NCBI RefSeq assembly: GCF_010993745.1
Contig: NZ_WOTN01000001.1
Span: 2,669,235 to 2,733,234, forward strand
Reading direction: 5' to 3'
DNA: 64,000 bases
From: Fodinicola acaciae
GTDB taxonomy: Bacteria > Actinomycetota > Actinomycetes > Mycobacteriales > HKI-0501
This document shows, in pieces, positions 8,268 through 17,476 of the stretch; position 1 is the stretch's first letter; each line of letters opens with the position of its first letter. Below the pieces are notes generated by a model. The model was not told where the DNA came from. It was given only the letters and a program-made list of their open reading frames with translations, and did no database searches. Both the position numbers and the translations under genes were made by a program.

Positions 8268-8615
8268 GTGCCGCACCGCTCGAAGGAGTCCCCCACCGAC
8301 CGCGTTTTCGGCGCGCTCGCCAATCCGACCCGCAGGGACGTGCTCGACCTGCTGCTCGACGGTCCTCGTACGGTCGCCGACATCGCCGCGCGCTTCGACA
8401 TGGCGCGGCCGAGCGTGTCCGAGCACCTGCGCGTGCTCCGCGACAGCGGCCTGGTCGAGGAGACCAAGCAGGGCCGGTTCCGGTTCTACGCGGTGACGCC
8501 TGATCCCCTGCACGAGTTGCAGGAGTGGCTCAGTCCGTACGAGCGGTTCTGGCGCGAGCGGCTGACCGCGATGGGGACCGTGTTGGACGAGGTCGCCGCC
8601 GAGGACGAGGCATGA
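8268..8615 (+). CDS. ArsR-family winged-helix regulator
   Basis: A 115-residue ArsR protein. The N-terminal ALANPTRRDVLDLLL and the recognition helix in MARPSVSEHLRVLRDSGLV are typical. The short metal-binding CxC motif is absent (there are no cysteines), so it is not a metal sensor of the classical type. It overlaps the next gene, an SRPBCC protein, by four bases (ATGA). ArsR-SRPBCC pairs are common in actinomycetes, where the regulator usually controls its own operon. The start is GTG. Confidence 0.88.
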   Translation: MPHRSKESPTDRVFGALANPTRRDVLDLLLDGPRTVADIAARFDMARPSVSEHLRVLRDSGLVEETKQGRFRFYAVTPDPLHELQEWLSPYERFWRERLTAMGTVLDEVAAEDEA

Positions 8616-9067
8616 GCGAGGACCTGACCACCATCACCGTCGACCAGTTCTTCCCGCATCCGGTCGAGCGGGTCTGGCGCGTGCTGACCGAGCCGGAACT
8701 GATCGCGCGCTGGCTGATGCCGAGCGACTTCCGGCCACGGGTCGGACACCGGTTCACCATGCGTGGCAGGCCGATCGACGCGGTCGGTTTCTCCGGGACG
8801 ATCGCCTGCGAGGTGCTGCGGCTGGAGCCGTTGCGATTGCTGAGCATCAGCTGGCAGGACGCCGCCGGCGGCTTCGAGAGCACGGTCACCTGGACACTGC
8901 ACGCGGAAGGACGCGGCACGCGCGTACTGCTCGAGCACGCCGGTTTCGATCCGGACAACCCGACGCACCAGCTGTCCCGTCGGATCATGAACGGCGGCTG
9001 GCGCAGCCAGGTCCAGCGACGTCTCGCCGCCACGTTGGCCGCGAGCTATACCGACCAGTCGGTGTAG
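8612..9067 (+). CDS. SRPBCC (AHSA1-like) ligand-binding protein
   Basis: A 151-residue single-domain protein of the START/Bet v1-like fold. It begins ITVDQFFPHPVERVWRVLTE and continues ARWLMPSDFRPRVG, the usual Aha1-C-terminal-like pattern of SRPBCC proteins. These have a hydrophobic cavity, and their ligand cannot be inferred. It is coupled to the upstream ArsR regulator and followed nine bases after its stop by a TetR regulator. Confidence 0.85.
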   Translation: MSEDLTTITVDQFFPHPVERVWRVLTEPELIARWLMPSDFRPRVGHRFTMRGRPIDAVGFSGTIACEVLRLEPLRLLSISWQDAAGGFESTVTWTLHAEGRGTRVLLEHAGFDPDNPTHQLSRRIMNGGWRSQVQRRLAATLAASYTDQSV

Positions 9068-9076
9068 CTTGGGCGC

Positions 9077-9586
9077 GTGAGGCGATACGACAACGCGTGC
9101 GACAAGATCCTGGCCGCGGCCGTCCGGGTCATCGTCCGCGACGGGGTCGGCAGGCTGAGCGTCGACTCGGTGGCCAGCGAGGCCGGCATCAGCAAAGGCG
9201 GCTTCTTCTATCACTTCGCGACCAAGGCGAGCCTGCTCGCCGCGGTCACCGAGCACCTGCATGACGAGATGGAGCGAGCGGTGTCGCGGGGCGCGGCCAG
9301 CGACGACTGGCGGCGCGCGTACGTCGAGTGGGGTGTCATGGCCGACACCGACCGGATGACGGCTCTGCTGCGGCTGCGGTTACTTGCCGCCGACGACAAT
9401 CCAGGGGGTTCCGGCGATGAGCGGCGTACGCTCGCGCCGGCCCGCGACTGGGACTCCGGCGCCGGTCTGGTCATACGACTCGCTCTCGAAGGGCTGTGGC
9501 TCAACCGGGCCATGGGGACCACGCCGCTGGACGACGACCAGCGCTCGGCCGTACGCGCGACATTGCTCGCGCTGGTGGAGTCCTGA
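9077..9586 (+). CDS. TetR-family regulator upstream of the lanthipeptide locus
   Basis: A 169-residue TetR protein. The DNA-binding helix-turn-helix lies in residues about 10-55, with VASEAGISKGGFFYHFATKASLLAAV. The C-terminal ligand domain is short. The start is GTG. It could belong to the ArsR-SRPBCC group behind it or control the lanthipeptide precursor that starts 95 bases downstream. Position allows either. Confidence 0.88.
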   Translation: MRRYDNACDKILAAAVRVIVRDGVGRLSVDSVASEAGISKGGFFYHFATKASLLAAVTEHLHDEMERAVSRGAASDDWRRAYVEWGVMADTDRMTALLRLRLLAADDNPGGSGDERRTLAPARDWDSGAGLVIRLALEGLWLNRAMGTTPLDDDQRSAVRATLLALVES

Positions 9587-9680
9587 GCCGTCGCGTTTTC
9601 TTGCGAACGCACGATCCTATTGCCAGAGCCAAAACGGTGTGTTTCCATGGCAGCGTTTTCCTACCGACCGAGGAGGGCTC
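9587..9680 (+). promoter_or_regulatory. Leader region of the lanthipeptide precursor with a direct repeat
   Basis: GCGTTTTC occurs at 9593-9600 and again at 9653-9660, sixty bases apart, the only notable pattern in the gap. A strong ribosome binding site (GAGGAGGG at about 9669-9676) precedes the precursor ATG. A promoter is expected here, but I cannot fix -35 and -10 boxes with confidence. Confidence 0.35.
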
Positions 9681-9845
9681 ATGCCACCCGTACCGCACTA
9701 CGACATGCTCGACCTGGATCTGGAGCTCATGCCGCTGACCGAGGTCACCACCGACCGGGTCGCGTCCGAACAGGGCCGCAGCCGCACGACGAACACCTGC
9801 AACAGCTGGGCCACCAGCATCGCGAAGTGTTGCAACTGCAGCTGA
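9681..9845 (+). CDS. lanA: Class I lanthipeptide precursor peptide
   Basis: A 54-residue peptide directly before lanB. The N-terminal leader is acidic and contains MLDLDLEL (residues 9-16), resembling the F-x-L-D recognition box of class I leaders with Leu in place of Phe. The C-terminal segment, roughly residues 35-54, reads TTNTCNSWATSIAKCCNCS. It has four cysteines (40, 50, 51, 53) and seven Ser/Thr (36, 37, 39, 42, 45, 46, 54), a typical substrate for dehydration and thioether ring formation. A GAGGAGGG ribosome binding site supports the ATG at 9681. The leader cleavage site is unknown and no protease is encoded nearby. I believe the assignment from context and composition. Ring pattern is unpredictable. 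Confidence 0.85.
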   Translation: MPPVPHYDMLDLDLELMPLTEVTTDRVASEQGRSRTTNTCNSWATSIAKCCNCS

Positions 9846-9853
9846 TCCACCTT

Positions 9854-9870
9854 CTCCGCTAGCCGCGGAG
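9854..9870 (+). terminator. Hairpin after lanA
   Basis: CTCCGC and GCGGAG pair around TAGCC, nine bases after the lanA stop. Such hairpins often let most transcripts stop after the precursor gene so that precursor exceeds enzyme. Confidence 0.4.
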
Positions 9871-9943
9871 CTCACAGGCACGCCGGAGAGGCGTCGATCC
9901 GGGTCGGCGGATCGAGCGACGGACTCCGCGACACCTGCCGCGA

Positions 9944-9974
9944 ACGCCGTTTCCTTCGGCGTGCCTGCTTTTTT
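9944..9974 (+). terminator. Candidate attenuating terminator between lanA and lanB
   Basis: ACGCCG (9944-9949) and CGGCGT (9957-9962) form a stem with a 7-base loop, followed six bases later by a run of six T (9969-9974). It ends 32 bases before lanB. The gap between stem and T run is longer than ideal, so read-through is likely, as expected for an internal attenuator. Confidence 0.45.
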
Positions 9975-10006
9975 GCCGAGTTTCGCTTCTGAGGCAAGGA
10001 AATCGA

Positions 10007-12868
10007 GTGCAGCAGCCGCTGTTCGCGGCCGGCGAGGTGTTCGTCCTGCGCGCGCCGGCCGTCATGCCGAAGCCGGTGGCCGATCCGGCCGACCGCGTCG
10101 GCGACTTTCTTCGCGAGGCCGCCGCCGACCGGATTTTCCTGGAGGCGCTGGCGATCTCCAGTCCGTCGACGGCGGCCGCCATCGCCGCGGACGATCCGCA
10201 CCGGCGACGCCGGGTGGCGCTCACGACGAGCCGCTACCAACTCCGGATGCGGTCGCGCGCCACCCCCTTCGGCCTGTTGTCCGGCGTCGCCGCCGGCCGT
10301 CCCGGACCGACCTGCTCCGTAGTTTTCGGCTCGGCGCATGAGAAAGCCGCGCGGCCGAGCGGCGAGTGGGTCGCCGCGTACGCGGCAGGGTGCGCCGGCC
10401 GTCCGCAGGACTTTCCAGCCGCGACCGTACGCCTGCATCCGCTGTGCCGTCCGCGCGGCGACCGGTTGACGCTGCCGGACATCCGCGGCACCGGTGCGGA
10501 GTCCATCCGAGAGGCGTCCATCCGGCGTACGCCACCGGTGTGTGCCGTCGAGCAGCTGGCATCCGCGCGGATTTCGTTGGCAGATCTGGTCAACAGCCTC
10601 ACAGAGCGATTCGCCGAGTTGCCCGTCGAGCGGCTGTGGCGGTTTGTCGGCGCATTGATATCGGCCGGATTCCTGGCCTGCGACCTGTGGCCGGAGCAGT
10701 CCGACAGCGCTCCGCTGGAGCATTTCGTCGCACATTGCGGCCCCGACAACGTGTTGCTCACCGAGGCGGTCGACGCACTTTCCGCGTATCGAAAGACGAA
10801 ACTCGGCGACGGTCTGGAGCTGCGCGATCGCGCCGCGGCTGCTATGGGACGACTGACCGGCGAGGAGCCGGCCGGCATCCAGGTCGATCTCGGACTCGAC
10901 GCGCGGCTGACGTTGCCGCCGGTCGTGCTCCAGGAAATAGAGGCCGCGACGACCGCGTTGTGGCGGCTGTCGCCGAGCCGGGAAGCCTTCACCGGCCTTT
11001 CCGACTATCATCAGGAATTCGTGGAACGCTACGGGATCGGCGCTGCCGTGCCGATTCTCGACGTCCTCGATCCGGTGGCCGGTCTTGGTGCGCCAGGCGG
11101 CTACCGGCGACCGGCCGGCCATCGCGAGGCGCCGGACCGGCGCGCGCCGAAGCGGCAGGGAATAGCGGACCTGGCCATGCTCGTACACGCCGGCGCGGAC
11201 GAGATCGAGCTTTCCGCTTCACTGCTGGAAAAGCTGGACGCCGAGCCGGACGGCACGGTGTGGCCGTCGGCGGATGTCAGCTGCCAGTTGCTGGCCGCCA
11301 GCCCGGCCGCGGTGGACGCCGGCGACTTCCGTGTCAACGTCACACCGGTCGCCTGGCAGGCCGGCCAGATGTCCGGCCGATTCGCCGAGCTGACCGGCCT
11401 GACCGCGGATCTGGCCGCGATGCTGGAAAAACGGCTGACCGGCGGCAGGCCGGTGCAGCTGCAGTTCCAACCCGCCGATCCGCGGACCGGCAATGTCGGC
11501 CGGGTGCCGCGGCTGTTGCCCGCGCTGACCTCGATTTCCGGCCTCGGCGGCGATCTTTCCATCGGCGACATCGGCATCGCGGCTGATCTGGACGGCCTCT
11601 ACGCGGTTTCGCTCGTCACCGGCGAGGAAATCGCGCCGACTCCGATGACGATGATCAACCTTGAAGGCCTCACGCCCAACCCGGTGCGGCTGCTCACCGA
11701 GCTGGCCTTTGGCCGGGCGCGGCGCGTGATGCCGTGGTCGTGGGGTCCGCTGGACGAGCTGCCGCGGCTTCCGCGCGTACGCTATGGCCGCGCGATCCTG
11801 ATGCCGGCGCGCTGGCTGCCGGTCGGTCTGACCGGCGCGGACGCGCGGCGACCGGACTGGCCGCAGCGGCTGGCCAGCTGGCGCGAGCAACTGGAGGTGC
11901 CGGACAGAGTGCTGGTCGGCGATGTCGACCAGCGGCTCGGTCTCGATCTTTCCGATTCCTGGCACCGAGAACTATTGCGCACCGAGCTCGAACGCCGGCC
12001 AGAAGCGCTGGTGTCCGAGGACTTTTCCAGCGAGTACGGCTGGATCGCTGGTCGTCCGCACGAGATCATCGTGCCCGTCTTCGCGCGTAGGCAGCGCGAG
12101 CCGGTCACCGGCACGACCGGACCAACCCGGCCACCGGCGTACGCGCCAGGAGGAGATTGGCTCTACGCCAGGATTTCCACCGCACCGGACGCCATCGACG
12201 CCTTGCTGCCGGAGCTCGTACCACAGCTGCCACTGTCCGATGTGGACAGATGGTTTTTCATCCGCTACAACGATCCGCGGCCGCACCTGCGGCTCCGGTT
12301 TCACCGGCCGTCTGCGGAGTTGCTGCCAGCGCTGCACGACGCGGTCAGCAGAGCACGTGACCGCGGCCTGGCCGGCGGCCTGGAGCTTGGCACGTACGAG
12401 CCAGAGACAGCACGTTACGGCAGTGGCCAGGTGCTGGCAGCGGCAGAGCGCGTGTTCTGCGCTGACAGCCACGTCGTGTTCGAACAGCTCGGCCACAAGC
12501 GCGACCGCGAGGTCACAGCGGTGTTGCATTACCTCGACATCCTGTCGGCTTTCTGCCCTGACGGTTGGAAAGACTGGCTGGTGCACGCGATCGACCCGGC
12601 CGGCCGCAAGGAGCTGGATCGCAACCAGCGGCGCCAGGTCTTCCAGTCGCTGGATTCCCTCACGGGCGAGGCCATTTCACAACGCCGGCAGGCGCTGCGC
12701 GATTATGCGTCACTCCTGCGAGAAGCCGGCCAGCCGTCGTGGCAGGTGGTGGCGATGTCGTTGCTGCACATGCATTTCAATCGCGCCTATGGCATCGCGC
12801 CACCAACGGAGCGTCGCTCGCTTTCGTTGCTGCGTGAGGTCACACACGGCCTGCTCGTCCGCCGATGA
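10007..12868 (+). CDS. lanB: Full-length lantibiotic dehydratase LanB
   Basis: A 953-residue class I dehydratase. The N-terminal part (to about residue 650) is the glutamylation domain, with SRYQLRMRSRATPFGLLSG at residues 75-93. The last 240 residues (from DWLYARIS near residue 716, with WFFIRYNDPRPHLRLRFH) are the SpaB_C-type elimination domain. By family knowledge it uses glutamyl-tRNA to activate Ser/Thr and then eliminates glutamate to give dehydroamino acids. Both domains in one chain mark a lanthipeptide enzyme rather than the split form of thiopeptides. The start is GTG with AAGGAA upstream. It overlaps lanC by four bases. Confidence 0.95.
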   Translation: MQQPLFAAGEVFVLRAPAVMPKPVADPADRVGDFLREAAADRIFLEALAISSPSTAAAIAADDPHRRRRVALTTSRYQLRMRSRATPFGLLSGVAAGRPGPTCSVVFGSAHEKAARPSGEWVAAYAAGCAGRPQDFPAATVRLHPLCRPRGDRLTLPDIRGTGAESIREASIRRTPPVCAVEQLASARISLADLVNSLTERFAELPVERLWRFVGALISAGFLACDLWPEQSDSAPLEHFVAHCGPDNVLLTEAVDALSAYRKTKLGDGLELRDRAAAAMGRLTGEEPAGIQVDLGLDARLTLPPVVLQEIEAATTALWRLSPSREAFTGLSDYHQEFVERYGIGAAVPILDVLDPVAGLGAPGGYRRPAGHREAPDRRAPKRQGIADLAMLVHAGADEIELSASLLEKLDAEPDGTVWPSADVSCQLLAASPAAVDAGDFRVNVTPVAWQAGQMSGRFAELTGLTADLAAMLEKRLTGGRPVQLQFQPADPRTGNVGRVPRLLPALTSISGLGGDLSIGDIGIAADLDGLYAVSLVTGEEIAPTPMTMINLEGLTPNPVRLLTELAFGRARRVMPWSWGPLDELPRLPRVRYGRAILMPARWLPVGLTGADARRPDWPQRLASWREQLEVPDRVLVGDVDQRLGLDLSDSWHRELLRTELERRPEALVSEDFSSEYGWIAGRPHEIIVPVFARRQREPVTGTTGPTRPPAYAPGGDWLYARISTAPDAIDALLPELVPQLPLSDVDRWFFIRYNDPRPHLRLRFHRPSAELLPALHDAVSRARDRGLAGGLELGTYEPETARYGSGQVLAAAERVFCADSHVVFEQLGHKRDREVTAVLHYLDILSAFCPDGWKDWLVHAIDPAGRKELDRNQRRQVFQSLDSLTGEAISQRRQALRDYASLLREAGQPSWQVVAMSLLHMHFNRAYGIAPPTERRSLSLLREVTHGLLVRR

Positions 12869-14049
12869 CCGACATCGTCGCCGAAGTCGCCGAGCGACTG
12901 GCCGACCCCGCCGCCGTCCGCCACCTCGCAGAGACAGCAGAGACGGCCGGCCGGTGGGACGATCTTTCGCTGGCCGCCGGGCATCCCGGCATCGCGGTCT
13001 TCTTTGCCGAGCTGGCCGCGACCGACGCACAATGGCGGCCGGCATTGCACGCCTGGCTCACCGCCTGCGCGCCACATGTCGCCGGCAGAGTGCCGCGCGG
13101 CCTTTACGAAGGACCGGCGGCGATGGCCTTCGCGACCCGGATGGCACACATCGCAACCGGTTCGTACGGCCGGTCGCTGGAACGGCTCGACACGCTGATG
13201 GCTCGCTCTTTCACCGTACGACTGCGATCCGAGTGGCCCGGCGAGGTGCGAGTCGGCGACTACGACGTGGTCAACGGCATCACCGGTGCGCTGCGCTATC
13301 TGTTGCTGGCCGGACAAACTGACGCGGTCGCCGAAGGAGTGACGGCGCTGGTCAGTCTCGCCGGACCGTACGACCGGCGGCCCGGCTGGTGGGTCGCCGA
13401 GGCGCCGGGCCGGCAGGATCCGGCCGGTTTTCCGGACGGTCACGCCAATCTCGGCCTGGCGCACGGCATCTCCGGACCGCTGGCCATGCTGGCGATGGCG
13501 GTCGAGGCCGGCATCGTCGTCGACGGCCAGGACGCCGCCATCGTACGAATCGTCGAGTGGCTGCTGGAAAACCTGCACGACGACCACTGGCCGCCGTTCA
13601 TCCGCCGGCCGGCCGAACGGATCGACCGGCGAGAGCGAGCGAGCTGGTGTTACGGCACACCTGGCATCGCGCGCGCATTGTGGCTCGCCGGCCGGGCGCT
13701 CCGGCGTCCACAGTGGACGGTCGTGGCGGAGCGGGCCATCGACGCCGTCTGTGCGCTGCCGACCGGCCTGTCCGACCCGGGACTCTGCCACGGGTGGGCC
13801 GGCCTGGCGCACATCCTGTCGCTCTTTCCTGTCACCCAGGCGCGCGCGGCCGCCTACGAGCGCGCCATCGCCGAGATCGTCGCGAGGTTCGAGCCGGACA
13901 CGGTCTTTGGCTTTCGCCACACCGGATACGCCGGCCAGCTCGACAACCCCGGCCTGCTCGACGGTGCCGCCGGCGCCGCGCTCGTCCTCCAGACGTACGC
14001 GACCGGCCAGCCGGCGACACCGTGGGACGCCGCCTTCATCCTCGGCTGA
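12865..14049 (+). CDS. lanC: Lanthionine cyclase LanC
   Basis: A 394-residue cyclase. The zinc ligands Cys262 (SWCYGTPGI), Cys308 and His309 (GLCHGWAG) are present, and His200 lies in LGLAHGISG, so the enzyme should be active. It adds cysteine thiols to dehydroalanine or dehydrobutyrine to form (methyl)lanthionine rings. The ATG overlaps the lanB stop. No transporter, leader peptidase or immunity gene follows. The next gene is convergent and unrelated, so export and maturation must rely on genes elsewhere. Confidence 0.95.
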   Translation: MTDIVAEVAERLADPAAVRHLAETAETAGRWDDLSLAAGHPGIAVFFAELAATDAQWRPALHAWLTACAPHVAGRVPRGLYEGPAAMAFATRMAHIATGSYGRSLERLDTLMARSFTVRLRSEWPGEVRVGDYDVVNGITGALRYLLLAGQTDAVAEGVTALVSLAGPYDRRPGWWVAEAPGRQDPAGFPDGHANLGLAHGISGPLAMLAMAVEAGIVVDGQDAAIVRIVEWLLENLHDDHWPPFIRRPAERIDRRERASWCYGTPGIARALWLAGRALRRPQWTVVAERAIDAVCALPTGLSDPGLCHGWAGLAHILSLFPVTQARAAAYERAIAEIVARFEPDTVFGFRHTGYAGQLDNPGLLDGAAGAALVLQTYATGQPATPWDAAFILG

Positions 14050-14050
14050 C

Positions 14051-15730
14051 TCAGCGGCAGGCGGTGTCCGGGAGGCCGGCGACAGTCACCGGCGAGCGGC
14101 CGGGAGCGCCTGCCTTGCCAGCCAAAACCGCGGCAAGCGCGCGCATCGACGCGGGTGCGGTGCCATAGGTGGCGATCCGCGTCGGCGAGCTGGCCGAGGC
14201 CAGCAGATACGGCGCGTCAGTTGCGACCGTCACCGCCGCGGATCTCAGGTCGGCCTTCGTGTCGCCATAGCCGGTCAGGAAAATCCTGGTCCTGGCGGAG
14301 GACGAGGTCCTGATTCCCTGTGCGCCCAGAGCCGTACGCAGCGCGTCTCGCGTCTGCGACGAGCCACCGGTCACCGCGACCGGACCGCGTACCAGCGGAC
14401 CGGAACACTGTCCCTTGTAGACGGTCACGGCCGCGGCGGCGGCCTTGTCCACGGTGGACTGGTGGTCAGCGGTGTCCACAGTGGACAGTGCTGGCTGTGG
14501 CGCCGTCGCCTCGCGCAGTTTCAGCGCGATGACACGAGCGACCGAAGCGTTCACCTGTGCTCGGGGCAGCCGGCCGGAGGTGATCGCGGCGAGCAGCGCC
14601 TGTTGGGCGACGCCAAGATTCTGCGGTGTCAACAACATGTCGTTGCCGGCCAGCACGGCCCGTACGGCCGCCTCACCTTCGCCGTATTTCCGTGTCACCG
14701 GCGGCATCGTCATCGAGTCGGTGATGACGACGCCCTTGAAACCGAGCTTGCCGCGCAACAGATCTGTCAGCACCTCGCGGCTCAACGTCGCCGGCGTGCC
14801 GGGGTCGATCGCCTCGGCGTCAAGGTGACCGGACATGACCATCGGCGCGCCGGCCGCTATGCCGGCCTGGAAGGGCGCGATGTCGTTGGCCAGCAACGAC
14901 GCCTCGCTCTGGCGCAGGATCGGCAGGCCCTCGTGGCTGTCCACATTCGTGTGGCCGTGACCGGGGAAGTGCTTGAGCGTGGTCGCGATGCCGGCCGAGG
15001 CATAGCCGCGTACGGCCGCCGCCACCTGGTCACCGACGAGTTTCGGGTCGCTGCCGAAAGAACGCGAGCCGATGACGGTGTTGTCGGCCCCCTCGGTCAC
15101 GTCGGCATCCGGCGCGAAGTCGGCGTTGAGGCCGAGCGCACGCAACTCCTGGCCAGAAACCGCGGCAGCGCTCTCGGTCAGCGCCGGCTGCCGCGCCGCG
15201 CCGAAGGCCATCTGCGCCGGCAGCAACGTGACGTCGTTGCGGATGCGCGTGACCGAGCCGTGCTCCTGGTCGGTGGCGATCAGCAGCGGTACGCCGGCCG
15301 GCAGCTTCCTCGCCGCCGTCTGCAGGCCGCCGGTCAGCCGGCGGATCTGCGCAGGCGAGCTGACGTTGGAGGTCGGGTTGGTGTCGGCGGTCGGGTCGTC
15401 GCTGGCCTGCCGCACCAGCATCAGGCCGCCGAGCCGGAACTTCGCGATCACCGCGGCCGGCGTCGCGACACCGTACTTCGCGGTGTTCTCGCTGGCCGCC
15501 GCCGCCGAGACGTTCGTCGCGTCCTGCCCGTACACGAACGGCACCAGCATCTGGCCGACCGCGTCGACGTCCGAGAGCTTCGCCGCGATCGCGGCCGCCT
15601 GCGCGTCGACATCCGGTGCCGTCGGACTCGCGCTGACGGTCGCGGCCGGCCGCGGCTTGGTCTGCGCGCATCCGGTCACAGTCAGCACGACGACGAGTAG
15701 CGCTGTCCAGATTTGTAACGATAGGCGCAT
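14051..15730 (-). CDS. Lipoprotein glycoside hydrolase family 3, NagZ-like beta-N-acetylhexosaminidase
   Basis: A 559-residue exported protein. A signal peptide ends in a lipobox with Cys21 (VTGC). The GH3 N-terminal domain has KHFPGHGHTNVDSHEGLP near residue 252, which supplies the His/Asp general acid pair of NagZ-type enzymes, and VITDSMTM near residue 336, which supplies the nucleophile Asp. A C-terminal GH3-like domain follows. It should remove N-acetylglucosamine from peptidoglycan fragments at the cell surface. It is convergent with lanC and ends one base away from it, with no space for a shared terminator. Confidence 0.9.
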   Translation of the reverse strand: MRLSLQIWTALLVVVLTVTGCAQTKPRPAATVSASPTAPDVDAQAAAIAAKLSDVDAVGQMLVPFVYGQDATNVSAAAASENTAKYGVATPAAVIAKFRLGGLMLVRQASDDPTADTNPTSNVSSPAQIRRLTGGLQTAARKLPAGVPLLIATDQEHGSVTRIRNDVTLLPAQMAFGAARQPALTESAAAVSGQELRALGLNADFAPDADVTEGADNTVIGSRSFGSDPKLVGDQVAAAVRGYASAGIATTLKHFPGHGHTNVDSHEGLPILRQSEASLLANDIAPFQAGIAAGAPMVMSGHLDAEAIDPGTPATLSREVLTDLLRGKLGFKGVVITDSMTMPPVTRKYGEGEAAVRAVLAGNDMLLTPQNLGVAQQALLAAITSGRLPRAQVNASVARVIALKLREATAPQPALSTVDTADHQSTVDKAAAAAVTVYKGQCSGPLVRGPVAVTGGSSQTRDALRTALGAQGIRTSSSARTRIFLTGYGDTKADLRSAAVTVATDAPYLLASASSPTRIATYGTAPASMRALAAVLAGKAGAPGRSPVTVAGLPDTACR

Positions 15731-15807
15731 CCCCCCAGTGTGGAACAGCCGCGCACCCCCACCGCCAGCGGCCCGCGACGACCACTGCGGACAGCAGATG
15801 CTCTGGC

Positions 15808-15937
15808 GTTGTTTCTTGCGTCCGGCGCTAGTAACTCGACATTCACACCATCCGCGAACTTCATAAGGCGGACATTTAGCGCTACAGGTCTCTTGTCATC
15901 CCATATAGCGGACCTTCCCGCCGCTTACCGGGACGAC
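15808..15937 (-). repeat. Dispersed 130-bp repeat, copy 1
   Basis: Read on the minus strand this aligns without gaps to the copies at 37925-38037 and 43827-43956. All begin with a GTCCCGGTA block. The 17-base core GTAGCGCTAAATGTCCG is identical in copies 1 and 3, and ends converge on GTTACTAGCGC and GCAAGAAACAA. Nothing else in the gap between the glycosidase and the PucR gene looks coding. Confidence 0.75.
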
Positions 15938-15967
15938 AGGGCACCTCAGCGGCGCCAGCCATGCGTC

Positions 15968-17434
15968 TCAGGTGAGGCCGGCGGCGGTCAGCGCGAGCCA
16001 GAACTGCACGCGGTCGGACGTGTGCGCGAGCGACCGGCCGGTGAGCTTTTCGATCTGCGCGATCCGATAGCGCACCGTGTTGCGATGCAGGATGAGCCGT
16101 TGCGCCACCACACCGACAGAGCCGTTGGCGTCCAGGTACGCGCGTAGGGTCGCGATCAACGCACCGTCGTGCGCGGCATCGAAGTCGACCAGTGGACGCA
16201 GCAGGTCGGTGGCGAGGTCACGCAGCGGTATGTCCTCGCTGGCCAGGATCAGGCCCGACAGGCTCATCGGCTCGCGCTCGTTGACGCCGAGGCCACGGCT
16301 GGCCGCCTCGCGTGCCTCGTAATAGCTCCATCGCAGGCCGCTCACGCCGGCATACCAGCCGCCGATGCCGATCCGGGCCTGGCCGCCGAGCTGCCGCACC
16401 TGCGTGTGCAGCAGGTGCGCGGCCTCGTGCGCCGGCTGACCGGCCGGCAACACCGCCACCAGGCTGTCGTCGACGACCGCGGTCACCACGTCCGGCAACG
16501 GCAGCGGACTGTACGTGAGCCGCCGGATCAACGAGCCGGTCGAGACCGGGATGGCGATGACCACCGCGTGACTGCCGGTGGCGTCGATGCCGCACGGCGT
16601 CAGCCGCCGCTCGGCGTCCGCGGCCGTGACGCTTCCGCGTACGACGTCGGCCAGCACCTGACCGGCCAGTTGCCGCTGGCCGGACAACACGGCCTGGCGA
16701 CGCGCCAGCTCCAGGCCGACCAGCGACACCGCATACGGCAGCACGTCCGCGGACCGCCGCGGCCGGCGCGTACACAGGTAGGCGACGACGAAGTCCTCCA
16801 CCTCGACCGGCAACACCCGCAGGCCTTCCGGCTGCACCGCCGAGCGGCTCAGCGAGCCCAGCTGCTCAACCGGCCAAGCGGCCTTCGACGGCGCCGACGC
16901 CAGTACGGTCCCCTGCTGGTCGGCGACCATCACCGGCGCGTCGACCATCTGCCGCAGCGCCGCCACCAGCGCACCGAGACCCTGGCCGCTGAGCAGCGCG
17001 CGAGCCAGGACGTCGTGCTGGTCCAGCAGCTCGCGGACCCGGCCGAAGTGCTCACCGAGGACCCAGTCGGCGACATAGCGGTCCACCGCGATGAACGGCG
17101 TCTCGTACGGGATGTCGAGCACGAGCATCCCGACCGCCTCAGCGGCCGCCAGCGTCCCGTCGGGCACGTCCGGGTGGCTCAGACCGGTGCCGAAGCCGAG
17201 CGCGGCGATGTCGCGCTCGGCCAGCCGGCGGACGAACTCGCGCTGGCTGCCGGGACCGCGCTGGCGCAGGCCGGTGGTCAGCACCAGCTCGCCGCCGGTG
17301 AGAAACGGACGCGGATCGGCCAGCTCGGTGACCGCGACCCAGCGCACCGGACGCAGCAGTTCGGCATCCGCGCCATTGACCAGCGTGATGCCGAGGCTCG
17401 GTGCCTCAAGCAGGTCGCGCACGGTCAGTGTCAT
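15968..17434 (-). CDS. PucR-family regulator divergent from the polyamine-type operon
   Basis: A 488-residue three-part regulator: an N-terminal PucR domain (VRDLLEAPSLGITLVNGAD, with FLTGGELVLTTG), a central GGDEF-like domain, and a C-terminal helix-turn-helix (LILHRNTVRYRIAQIEKLTG). It is transcribed away from an aldehyde dehydrogenase/ABC importer operon. A comparable PucR-type regulator next to polyamine catabolic genes has been described in Streptomyces coelicolor (EpuRI). Equivalence here is inferred from arrangement. It probably senses an amine or aldehyde and controls the operon through the shared 119-base gap. Confidence 0.88.
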   Translation of the reverse strand: MTLTVRDLLEAPSLGITLVNGADAELLRPVRWVAVTELADPRPFLTGGELVLTTGLRQRGPGSQREFVRRLAERDIAALGFGTGLSHPDVPDGTLAAAEAVGMLVLDIPYETPFIAVDRYVADWVLGEHFGRVRELLDQHDVLARALLSGQGLGALVAALRQMVDAPVMVADQQGTVLASAPSKAAWPVEQLGSLSRSAVQPEGLRVLPVEVEDFVVAYLCTRRPRRSADVLPYAVSLVGLELARRQAVLSGQRQLAGQVLADVVRGSVTAADAERRLTPCGIDATGSHAVVIAIPVSTGSLIRRLTYSPLPLPDVVTAVVDDSLVAVLPAGQPAHEAAHLLHTQVRQLGGQARIGIGGWYAGVSGLRWSYYEAREAASRGLGVNEREPMSLSGLILASEDIPLRDLATDLLRPLVDFDAAHDGALIATLRAYLDANGSVGVVAQRLILHRNTVRYRIAQIEKLTGRSLAHTSDRVQFWLALTAAGLT

Positions 17435-17476
17435 GGCCGGTAACTGTACGGATGCACAAAGGATTTCGGCAATCGT

